DNA from: an uncultured Eubacteriales bacterium
Lineage (GTDB): Bacteria > Bacillota_A > Clostridia > Oscillospirales > CAG-272
DNA length: 8,565 nucleotides
Assembly: GCA_900555345.1 (NCBI GenBank)
Contig: USKS01000045.1
Span: 1-8,565 of the forward strand
Direction of reading: 5' to 3'
The position numbers and the translations under genes are program-made. Each line of letters opens with the position of its first letter. The stretch's first letter is position 1. This document shows, one piece after another, positions 1 to 5,178 of this stretch. Below the pieces are notes generated by a model that was not told the origin of the DNA, did no database searches, and saw nothing but the letters and a program-made list of their open reading frames with translations.

Positions 1-116
1 GCGGCAATAAGCGCGCCGCCTACCTTAAATTCGGAGTATGGAACGTAAGCCTTTTTCATAGCTTCCTCTGCTGTTTTCATAAGCTCAAGGTCACAAAGTG
101 CATCGGTTTTCTGCAT
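1..116 (-). CDS. cdd: Cytidine deaminase, N-terminal fragment (cut by window edge)
   Basis: Cytidine deaminases hydrolyse cytidine and deoxycytidine to uridine and deoxyuridine plus ammonia, in cytosolic pyrimidine salvage. Only the first 38 codons lie in the window; the gene runs off the left edge, so the zinc-binding HAE and PCxxC motifs are not visible. What is visible is the N-terminal family signature: an initial helix with LMKTAEEAMKKA, then AYVPYSEFKVGGALI (residues 23-37), which matches the family's (A)Y.PYS.F.VGAAL pattern that helps build the nucleoside pocket. The ATG at 114-116 is preceded by an excellent AAAGGAG Shine-Dalgarno at 124-130 with a 7-nt spacer. It starts 35 bp after the stop of the prolyl-tRNA editing gene, on the same strand, and is probably co-transcribed with it. 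The fragment is too short to show anything about completeness; identification rests on the PYS.FKVG motif and is fairly secure. Confidence 0.88.
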   Translation of the reverse strand, partial: MQKTDALCDLELMKTAEEAMKKAYVPYSEFKVGGALIA

Positions 117-123
117 AGTCTGT

Positions 124-130
124 CTCCTTT
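124..130 (-). promoter_or_regulatory. Ribosome binding site of cdd
   Basis: On the minus strand this reads AAAGGAG, seven nucleotides before the ATG at 114-116. It fixes the start of the truncated cytidine deaminase gene, which would otherwise be judged only from 38 codons. Confidence 0.8.
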
Positions 131-151
131 CAAGAAATCGATCAAAATATG

Positions 152-691
152 TCAAACATCTATAAACGTAGGTTCATGGTGCGTATACTCAAGATACTTT
201 CCGAACATATCTGCGGTTTTCGCCTTCACGCTGCCGGTGTTTATGCACGGGTGAAAGCAAAGAAATTCGTTTTTGCAAAGCTCACGGTCGATAAGAAGGC
301 GGACTTTGCACTCTTTGTCATACATAAGTCCCATGATCGTCACCGAACCCGGGGTCAGGTTCAGGTACTCAAGCATTTTATCCTCGCTGCCGAAGGAAAG
401 CCTTGTTGAGCCTATCTGATCCGCAACCACGCGGGTGCGAAACGGTTTCTCACCGGGGAGCAGCAGCAAGAACCAATCGGTTTTTGCTGAGTTTGTGAGA
501 AACAGATTTTTGCAAAGCGCGGTGTTGAGCGTTCTGTCAATATCGGTGCAGGCATCTATGGTCATTGCGGCTTCATGCTCGACGCGCTCGTACTTTATAC
601 CAAGGCTGTCAAGCAGAGCGAACGCTTCGTTTTCACGCACGCTGCGCCCCGTAGGATTGGGAGCGGTTGTGTATATCGGAGAAATATTCAT
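152..691 (-). CDS. Free-standing prolyl-tRNA editing protein (YbaK/ProX family)
   Basis: A 179-residue protein of the YbaK/ProRS-associated editing fold. Family members hydrolyse mischarged tRNA(Pro), removing Ala (ProX/PrdX type, also called ProXp-ala) or Cys (YbaK type), so they act in trans to prolyl-tRNA synthetase in the cytosol. Visible signatures are ENEAFALLDSLGIKYERVEHE (in two parts, residues 20-40), CKNLFL (60-65, with Lys61 at the place of the conserved catalytic-site lysine), RLSF.SEDKMLEYLNLTPGSVT (97-118) and FHPCINTGSV (146-155). Sequence and length resemble PrdX/ProX more than YbaK, so Ala-tRNA(Pro) is the likelier substrate; that is inference. An in-frame ATG exists 66 bp upstream (757), but it lies inside the preceding gene and adds residues unlike the family. 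The chosen ATG at 689-691 sits 1 nt after that gene's TGA (TGAAATG), with only a weak purine-rich stretch ahead, suggesting translational coupling. Stop is TGA at 152-154. Confidence 0.88.
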   Translation of the reverse strand: MNISPIYTTAPNPTGRSVRENEAFALLDSLGIKYERVEHEAAMTIDACTDIDRTLNTALCKNLFLTNSAKTDWFLLLLPGEKPFRTRVVADQIGSTRLSFGSEDKMLEYLNLTPGSVTIMGLMYDKECKVRLLIDRELCKNEFLCFHPCINTGSVKAKTADMFGKYLEYTHHEPTFIDV

Positions 692-692
692 T

Positions 693-1127
693 TCAGCAAT
701 CTCGGTTCTCTTTATTATAATGGCACGGGGAAGTGTAAAATTCGTCAAGGTCGGCAAAATATCCTTCCTCGCGCTTTATAAGTCCGCACCGCTTCAAAAG
801 ATCGGCGGGTCCGGCGCTATTTTTGAGTATAACGCTCCTGCAGCCCGCGCGCCACATAAAATTCATGACTGCGCGGCACATGACTATCATTGCTTCGTCG
901 CCCTCTCTTCCTTCGGCGGGGACAAGCGACACTATCTCTCCGCGGCGGGCGCCGTCGGCATCCGTCATATAAAACTGGCATATGCCGATAACGGCGACTA
1001 CTGTGCTTCTGTCATCGGCAAGCTCTGCCGCAAGGTATGAATAGCTGCCTTCAAAGTAATCGGTGCCGAGATCGGCGCATATTTCACGCTGCAGGTCCAT
1101 GTCGGGCAGCGGTTTTACTGCAAACAC
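693..1127 (-). CDS. GNAT-like protein of unknown function, GTG start
   Basis: A 144-residue cytosolic protein that I can place only loosely, as a member of the GNAT acetyltransferase fold. The order of elements suggests it: an N-terminal helix-rich part (residues 1-40), a hydrophobic strand VVAVIGICQFYM (43-54), a second strand GEIVSLVPAE (63-72), a long helix EAMIVMCRAVMNFMWRAG (78-95), a strand CRSVIL (96-101) and a C-terminal helix/strand ADLLKRCGLIKREEGYFA (108-125). The acetyl-CoA loop expected between the second strand and the long helix (R/QxxGxG/A) is not cleanly present: the site reads GREGDEA. Seven cysteines in 144 residues is a high share. The GTG start is supported by a strong AAGGAGG 9 nt upstream; the first ATG, at codon 10, would be too far from it. 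It begins 4 bp after the rluB stop and ends 1 bp before the tRNA-editing gene, so it is surely in their operon. No substrate can be named. Confidence 0.72.
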   Translation of the reverse strand: MFAVKPLPDMDLQREICADLGTDYFEGSYSYLAAELADDRSTVVAVIGICQFYMTDADGARRGEIVSLVPAEGREGDEAMIVMCRAVMNFMWRAGCRSVILKNSAGPADLLKRCGLIKREEGYFADLDEFYTSPCHYNKENRDC

Positions 1128-1131
1128 AGGG

Positions 1132-1878
1132 TCAGTCCTCCTTATCTTGGGACTTCAGGAGCGATACTTCGGCATCGGTGAGGCGCCTCCATTTGCCGCT
1201 CTCAAGACTTCCGAGCTCTATGGGGCCGACGCTTATGCGCTTCAGTCTCATTACGGTAATACCGCACTTTTCGCACATTTTTCTGATCTGCCTGTTTCTG
1301 CCCTCGTGCAGGGTTATAAGCAGAACGGAATATACGTTTCCGCTAAGGTCTTTTCTGCCGCGGGCTATAACTTCTGCTTTAATTGGGCGCAGCGCGTAGC
1401 CGTCAAGCTCCATGGGGGATGTTAGCGCTTTGATACTCTCATCCGAAAGCTCTCCCTTGACTTTTACCTTGTAGACCTTTTCAAAGCTGTGAGAAGGATG
1501 CATGAGTCTGTTGGCAAGTTCGCCGTCGTCCGTAAAGATCAGAAGTCCCTCGGAGTACATATCAAGTCTGCCGACGGGATACACCCTTGCGGGGCAGTCC
1601 GCTACAAGCTCCGACACGCATTTTCTGCCTTTTTCGTCAGACATGGTGGTAACATAACCCATGGGTTTATTGAGCATTATATATGTATGCCCGCTTTGGG
1701 CGGGGGCAATTATCTTTGTGCCGAGTCTGACTGTGTCGCTCTTCGGATCGATCTTATCGCCGAGGGAAGCCACGACGCCATTGACGGTAACGTGACCTGC
1801 CGCGATCTCGTTCTCGGCGGCTCTGCGCGACATTTCGCCGCACATTGTAAAGTATTTCTGTAATCGTATTTTTTCCAT
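1132..1878 (-). CDS. rluB: 23S rRNA pseudouridine synthase, RluB/RsuA family
   Basis: A 248-residue synthase that isomerises a uridine in ribosomal RNA; RluB acts on U2605 (E. coli numbering) of 23S rRNA, RsuA on 16S rRNA. An N-terminal S4 RNA-binding domain (residues about 3-60: RLQKYFTMCGEMSRRAAE, then HVTVNG) is followed by the catalytic domain. The catalytic aspartate is D106 in the motif PVGRLDMYSEGLLIFTDDG (101-119). Further family motifs are ELANRLMHP (120-128), EKVYKVKVKG (133-142) and the closing EGRNRQIRKMCEKCG (192-206). The frame is open upstream to 1965, but that extension would overlap dacF and is unlike the family. The ATG at 1876-1878 begins directly at the S4 domain and has AAAGG 7 nt upstream. 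RluB rather than RsuA is favoured because Firmicutes carry rluB beside scpA/scpB and a dac gene. The gap to dacF is 22 bp and contains a small hairpin overlapping the ribosome binding site. Confidence 0.93.
   Translation of the reverse strand: MEKIRLQKYFTMCGEMSRRAAENEIAAGHVTVNGVVASLGDKIDPKSDTVRLGTKIIAPAQSGHTYIMLNKPMGYVTTMSDEKGRKCVSELVADCPARVYPVGRLDMYSEGLLIFTDDGELANRLMHPSHSFEKVYKVKVKGELSDESIKALTSPMELDGYALRPIKAEVIARGRKDLSGNVYSVLLITLHEGRNRQIRKMCEKCGITVMRLKRISVGPIELGSLESGKWRRLTDAEVSLLKSQDKED
1137..1143 (-). promoter_or_regulatory. Ribosome binding site fixing a GTG start
   Basis: The minus strand reads AAGGAGG here, nine nucleotides before the GTG at 1125-1127. It lies inside the last codons of rluB (the AAG GAG GAC encoding its final Lys-Glu-Asp). 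It decides the start of the GNAT-like gene, because no ATG sits at a usable distance, and it indicates coupling to rluB translation. Confidence 0.8.
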
Positions 1879-1879
1879 T

Positions 1880-1901
1880 AAAGAGCCTTTCGGGGCTTTT
1901 T
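1880..1901 (-). promoter_or_regulatory. Weak hairpin overlapping the rluB ribosome binding site
   Basis: In the 22-bp gap between dacF and rluB the minus strand can fold AGCC (1894-1897) against GGCT (1884-1887) with a 6-nt loop. Outside a single A-C mismatch, three more A-U pairs can form. The arm is preceded by A residues and followed by CTTTA, so it resembles a small intrinsic terminator. The rluB Shine-Dalgarno AAAGG (1886-1890) lies partly in the loop and partly in the stem. It could act as a partial terminator, a translation damper or an RNA-processing site, or be chance; a four-pair GC-containing core is weak. Confidence 0.3.
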
Positions 1902-3019
1902 CAGTTAAATATTTTGTCGAAAAGATCGGTGCTGCCGCGGCGCTCTCTGCAGTCCTCGGCGGCATACAGATCGAGGCTTGCTGCCTCCTTGCCGTCGATC
2001 CTTACAATGACCCTGCCGACGTAGTCGCCCTCTCTCACCGGAGCAAGCAGAAATCTGCGTGCTTCCACAGTCATGGTCATCCGTTTGTTTTTGAGCGCGG
2101 TCACGGTGCAGCTCTGCCGTGTTACGGCTCTGACACAGTCACGATCTCCGCCCGAGCAGGGAATATCGAAGCTGAGTCCGTCATCGTCGCAGACGGTGTA
2201 TCCCGAGTACAGCGAAAAACCGTAGTCAAGCATAGCTGCGTGATCCTTCCAGTCGGAGGGATCGGAGAGCGTTACGGCTATCATTCTGACACCGTCGCGC
2301 TCGGCTGCCGACACAAGGCAGCGCCCGCAGCGCTTTGTATATCCGGTCTTAACGCCTATAGCGCCGCCGTACGTTTTAAGAAGCCTGTTGTGGTTTACAA
2401 GCAGCCTTGGGTAGTCACTGCCGGGGATAGTGGTCTTGTAGGTGGATACTATCTCGGCAAACGTTTCGTTTTCAAGCGCAGCCGCAGCGATCAGGGCAAG
2501 ATCGGAGGCGGTAGTATAGTGCTCCTCGTCGTCAAGCCCGTGGGGATTTGTGAAATGAGTGTCAGAGAGGCCCAGGGCTTCGGCACGCTCATTCATCATA
2601 TGGGCAAATTCCTCAACGCTGCCGCCGACGGTGACCGCGACTGCCGTTGCCGCGTCGTTGGCACTTTCCAGCAGCACGGCGTACAAAAGCTGGCGAAGAG
2701 TCAGCTCCTCACCGGGTTTCAAATAGATCGAAGAACCCTCAACGCCTGCGGCAATATCGGGTATCTTAACAATCTCGTCAAGTTCGCCGTTTTCTATGGC
2801 GACAAGCGCCGTCATAATTTTGGTAGTGCTCGCCATGGGGAGCCTTTCGCGCGAGTTCTTTTCAAGCACCGTGCCGCGGCTTTGCGCCTCTATAAGAATT
2901 GCACCCTGTGCGTCCACCTGCGGCGCGGTGACCTCGTCCGCCGCCGCGTTAACTGCCGTCGGTAAGAATAAAGATAAGAGCACGGCGAAAAAAGCGGTTG
3001 CTGCCGCGATTCTTTTCAT
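1901..3019 (-). CDS. dacF: D-alanyl-D-alanine carboxypeptidase (DacF-type, peptidase S11)
   Basis: A 372-residue secreted or membrane-attached penicillin-binding protein that removes the terminal D-alanine from peptidoglycan stem pentapeptides, limiting cross-linking; in spore formers DacF/DacB tune spore cortex cross-linking. A signal peptide is clear: MKRIAAATAFFAVLLSLFLP followed by a probable AxA-type cleavage near residue 25-27. All three active-site motifs are intact: S64-T-T-K67 with the nucleophilic serine, S119-A-N121, and K224-T-G226. The S11 catalytic domain spans about residues 30-265. The rest (about 280-360) fits the short PBP5-type C-terminal beta domain, ending in LFDKIFN, which may be a membrane-associating tail. 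The ATG at 3017-3019 has GGAGG at 3028-3032 with an 8-nt spacer. It is preceded by the largest gap in the window (99 bp) and followed by rluB 22 bp later. DacF versus DacB or a vegetative DacA is judged from context, not certain. Confidence 0.92.
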   Translation of the reverse strand: MKRIAAATAFFAVLLSLFLPTAVNAAADEVTAPQVDAQGAILIEAQSRGTVLEKNSRERLPMASTTKIMTALVAIENGELDEIVKIPDIAAGVEGSSIYLKPGEELTLRQLLYAVLLESANDAATAVAVTVGGSVEEFAHMMNERAEALGLSDTHFTNPHGLDDEEHYTTASDLALIAAAALENETFAEIVSTYKTTIPGSDYPRLLVNHNRLLKTYGGAIGVKTGYTKRCGRCLVSAAERDGVRMIAVTLSDPSDWKDHAAMLDYGFSLYSGYTVCDDDGLSFDIPCSGGDRDCVRAVTRQSCTVTALKNKRMTMTVEARRFLLAPVREGDYVGRVIVRIDGKEAASLDLYAAEDCRERRGSTDLFDKIFN

Positions 3020-3118
3020 ATACAGAGCCTCCGTAATGCTTTTTTATAAGCATTTGATCAGGCGGCTGCGTATATTCAGGCAATATTTAGCGCTTTTTGA
3101 ATAAGACGGTTATTTCGA
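3020..3118 (-). other. 99-bp gap before dacF, without a clear promoter or terminator
   Basis: This is the only intergenic stretch long enough for an internal promoter. It is AT-richer than the genes around it. I looked on the minus strand for sigma-A boxes and for the forespore sigma-F/sigma-G patterns known for dacF in Bacillus, and found no pair at a proper spacing. No GC stem followed by a T-run follows the ytfJ stop. The recognisable elements are the dacF Shine-Dalgarno (3028-3032) and the inverted repeat listed separately. Confidence 0.5.
3035..3054 (-). repeat. Perfect 7-bp inverted repeat upstream of dacF
   Basis: AATGCTT (3035-3041) and AAGCATT (3048-3054) are exact reverse complements separated by 6 nt. 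The repeat ends 3 nt before the GGAGG of dacF on the minus strand. It could be an operator half-site pair or an mRNA hairpin near the ribosome binding site. The stem holds only two G-C pairs, so it would be a weak RNA structure, and it lacks a T-run after it on the minus strand, so it is not a terminator of the upstream genes. Confidence 0.4.
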
Positions 3119-3574
3119 TTATTTCTCAGCGTCCGTGTCCTTCACGGCAGCGGAGGATTTTTTCTTTGATAGAACGTCCTTGAGCCTTTCGATAAGTTCG
3201 GGAGAGCGCTCGATGGCGCCGATTATCTGACTTACGGGATCCTGAGGCTCGCGGATGGAGGGCTCGTTGACGTTGAGCATATTTATAGTTCCGTCGGGAG
3301 CTATGACGATAAAAGCAACGGGAGTTACGGAAACGCCGGTTCCGCCGCCGCCGCCGAAGTTTGTGGGAACATTTGCCTGCGGAACTTCTTTTGCTTTTTT
3401 GCTCAGATAGTCTATACCGCCGGAAGCAAAGCCTACGGAAAGCTTCGACACGGGGATGATCACGGTACCGTTGGCGGTGGTTATGGGGTCGCCCGTTACG
3501 GTGTTTGCGCCGAAAGAGGACTTAATGCTTTCCACCGACGCTCTGATGATCTCGCTCATTCTGTTTTCGCTCAT
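3119..3574 (-). CDS. ytfJ: YtfJ/GerW-family sporulation protein
   Basis: A 151-residue soluble protein of the YtfJ (GerW) family. In Bacillus the protein is made during sporulation and is reported to be needed for normal spore germination; its biochemical activity is not established. The whole family layout is present: an N-terminal amphipathic helix (SEIIRASVESIKSSFGA, residues 7-23), the core DPITTANGTVIIPVSKLSVGF (29-49, in two parts), a glycine-rich loop NFGGGGGTGVSVTPVAFIVI (72-91) and IAPDGTINMLNV (91-102). A charged, probably flexible tail follows (136-151). Length is typical. The ATG overlaps the stop of the DUF2953 gene by 4 bp (ATGA), and AAAGGA lies 9 nt upstream, so the two are translationally coupled. 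A second ATG at codon 6 is less likely because of that spacing. The pairing of DUF2953 (YtfI) with YtfJ is the same as in Bacillus, which supports both calls. Confidence 0.93.
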   Translation of the reverse strand: MSENRMSEIIRASVESIKSSFGANTVTGDPITTANGTVIIPVSKLSVGFASGGIDYLSKKAKEVPQANVPTNFGGGGGTGVSVTPVAFIVIAPDGTINMLNVNEPSIREPQDPVSQIIGAIERSPELIERLKDVLSKKKSSAAVKDTDAEK

Positions 3575-4260
3575 TTTTTCATATCCTTTCGTGCTGGCAG
3601 AGCAGCAATTTTCTGACTTTCCTGTGCCGCGCTCCTGAATGCGGAGGTCGCCACAGCTCTTATTACATTGAACAGGCGGATGCGTATCCTGCCTGAAATG
3701 TCAAATGTTGATTTGCCGTCATTGAATATGGGACTTATGTCAATAATTCCGTCTTCAACAGGCTTCAGAACGGTGTTAACGTTGAGAAATTCCACAATAT
3801 ACGCGCAGACCTGGTATGCCGCGCCGCAGGCAATGCATGAGCCTGCCGCGTCTCCCGTATCTATGCCGATGTGAACGCTGAAAAGCTCAACACGGATCAT
3901 ATAGCGGAAATACAGCAGTATAAGCTTTGCGATGCGCAGCGACAGCCGTGTGATCTCGGGGTTCTTTGCGGTTTCCGAAAGCTGGGATATAAGATCGTCC
4001 AGCGTGTCTCCGGTCCTGCCGAAATGCTTCGCTTTGCCGCGCTTTTTAGCTTTGGACAGCTTTTTGGTTCGCAGAAATTTTGCGGTTTTTCTGAATTTCA
4101 GCTTTCTCGGCGGCGAGGGGATGATCATTGCCTTAAGCGGGCCGAGTTTCACATACGTTACAAGCTCCGTGCCGTCATATGTGAAGTAGATACGGATGAA
4201 AAGGCGGAGAATGACGGTTATAAGCGCAGCGATGCCCAGTATTATAAACAGTGCTGTCAC
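3571..4260 (-). CDS. DUF2953 (YtfI-like) membrane protein, GTG start
   Basis: A 229-residue protein of the DUF2953 family, related to Bacillus YtfI, whose function is unknown but which is commonly linked to YtfJ. One N-terminal transmembrane helix is visible (residues 2-22), followed by Arg residues, so the body should face the cytoplasm by the positive-inside rule. Residues 52-82 form an extremely basic stretch (16 Lys/Arg in 31). The conserved domain lies in the second half: ELFSVHIGIDTGDAAGSCIA (125-144) and GIIDISPIFNDGKSTFDISG (171-190), then RIRIRLFNVIRA. The GTG at 4258-4260 is the first possible start, because an in-frame TGA lies three codons upstream; AAAAGGA sits 11 nt upstream, a rather long spacer. 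It begins 47 bp after scpB and overlaps ytfJ by 4 bp. A role in spore assembly or germination is inferred from the ytfJ coupling only. Confidence 0.85.
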   Translation of the reverse strand: MTALFIILGIAALITVILRLFIRIYFTYDGTELVTYVKLGPLKAMIIPSPPRKLKFRKTAKFLRTKKLSKAKKRGKAKHFGRTGDTLDDLISQLSETAKNPEITRLSLRIAKLILLYFRYMIRVELFSVHIGIDTGDAAGSCIACGAAYQVCAYIVEFLNVNTVLKPVEDGIIDISPIFNDGKSTFDISGRIRIRLFNVIRAVATSAFRSAAQESQKIAALPARKDMKK

Positions 4261-4307
4261 GCTCTCTCACATCCTTTTCATGATTTGGGAATTTAGGGTA
4301 TGTAATA

Positions 4308-5162
4308 TTATTCTTCGCCGCTTGCGGCAGAGATATTATCGTTTTCTGTATAAACGCCGTCGTCGTTTGCAGCTGTATCGTCGCCTTCTGCTCCGTCCGT
4401 CTCCGGTGCACCGTCTTCAAGGCTTGTGATGTCACTGTCAGACTCAGGCACAGCGCCTGCTTCCGATATTTTTTCCTGTATACCCGTCGTTGGAACGCAC
4501 ACCTCCGGCAGATCCTCAAGGGAAGTCATGCCGAACACGCGAAGAAAGCTTTCGGTAGTTCTGAAAAGGCGGGGGCGACCCGGGACGTCAAGGCGTCCGC
4601 AGACCTCTATAAGCTGCTTTTCAAGCAGGGCAGACATGGCATAGCTTGAATCAACGCCGCGAACCGTATCCACAAACGCGCGTGTCACGGGCTCGTTGTA
4701 CGCTATCACGGCAAGTGTTTCAATAGACGACTGCGAAAGGTTTCCGCCTCTCTTTATGCCCAGCGCCTCGCGGATGTACGAGCCGAACGCCTCTTTGGTG
4801 CACAGCTGGCACGAGCCGTCGAAGCAGAGAAGCATTATGCCGCGGGGAAGACCGTCTTCGTCGTTGTTATATTCTTCGGCATACTCGCGCACAATGCGCT
4901 TTGCGGCACCCGCGCTCGTGCCGATGACCTGTCCCAGCTTCGCATACCCTACAGGGTAGCCTGCCGCAAACAGCACCGCTTCGATTATTTTTCGGCAGTG
5001 ACGAACGTCAATATCTTCAGGGGCGGCTTCTTCTTCGACAGGTGCAAGAAGCTCCGCGGTGTCGCCTGTGCCGTCCGATATTTCTGTTTCGGTGTCGGCG
5101 AGGGCATCGGTGTTCTGCGCTGCGGTGTCATCCGCTTCGTTTATTATTTCTTCTGTACTCAT
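4308..5162 (-). CDS. scpB: Segregation and condensation protein B, with acidic tails
   Basis: ScpB is the dimeric winged-helix (KITE-type) subunit that binds ScpA and, with SMC, forms the bacterial condensin that organises and segregates the chromosome. The core is complete: RHCRKIIEAVLFAAGYPV (residues 54-71) opening the first winged helix, the signature NLSQSSIETLAVIAYNEPVT (141-160) continuing as RAFVDTVRGVDSSYAMSALL, and CGRLDVPGRPRLFRTTESFL (188-207) with SLEDLPE (214-220). At 284 residues it is far longer than the usual roughly 180-200. The extra length is two tails: residues 1-53 (18 Asp/Glu and no Lys or Arg) and 221-284, whose last 46 residues hold 16 acidic and no basic residues. 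The start ATG (5160-5162) has AGAGG 8 nt upstream and begins 16 bp after scpA. A later start would leave no good ribosome binding site, so the N-terminal tail seems real. Confidence 0.95.
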   Translation of the reverse strand: MSTEEIINEADDTAAQNTDALADTETEISDGTGDTAELLAPVEEEAAPEDIDVRHCRKIIEAVLFAAGYPVGYAKLGQVIGTSAGAAKRIVREYAEEYNNDEDGLPRGIMLLCFDGSCQLCTKEAFGSYIREALGIKRGGNLSQSSIETLAVIAYNEPVTRAFVDTVRGVDSSYAMSALLEKQLIEVCGRLDVPGRPRLFRTTESFLRVFGMTSLEDLPEVCVPTTGIQEKISEAGAVPESDSDITSLEDGAPETDGAEGDDTAANDDGVYTENDNISAASGEE

Positions 5163-5178
5163 ATAGGCAACCTCTGTG

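Noticed and set aside
435..1040. Long open frame on the plus strand (about 200 codons)
   Set aside because: It lies wholly antisense to the GNAT-like and tRNA-editing genes, has no recognisable domain, and its composition follows the codon pattern of the opposite strand.
1880..1901. Terminator for plus-strand transcription (8-pair stem with a G-U pair and T-rich end)
   Set aside because: No plus-strand gene exists in the window to be terminated; the minus-strand reading is the relevant one.
1879..1965. Longer N-terminus for RluB (29 extra codons in frame)
   Set aside because: It would overlap the end of dacF, is unlike the family, and the S4 domain starts exactly at the ATG at 1876-1878 with a usable ribosome binding site.
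2240..2965. Plus-strand open frame of about 240 codons
   Set aside because: It is antisense to dacF, whose three catalytic motifs and signal peptide are intact; the plus-strand product shows no family resemblance.
3020..3118. Possible sigma-A promoter (TTCAAA or TTGCCT with TATAAA-like boxes) before dacF
   Set aside because: No combination gives a spacing of 16-18 bp with acceptable boxes; candidate pairs are 21 or 29 bp apart.
3343..3358. GCC/CCG-type trinucleotide repeat
   Set aside because: It encodes the glycine-rich loop that is normal in YtfJ-family proteins, so it is not an independent repeat element.
4267..4281. Four-codon mini reading frame (ATG AAA AGG ATG TGA) overlapping the DUF2953 Shine-Dalgarno
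   Set aside because: It falls exactly on the purine-rich ribosome binding site and has no ribosome binding site of its own; a chance ATG in such a stretch is expected.
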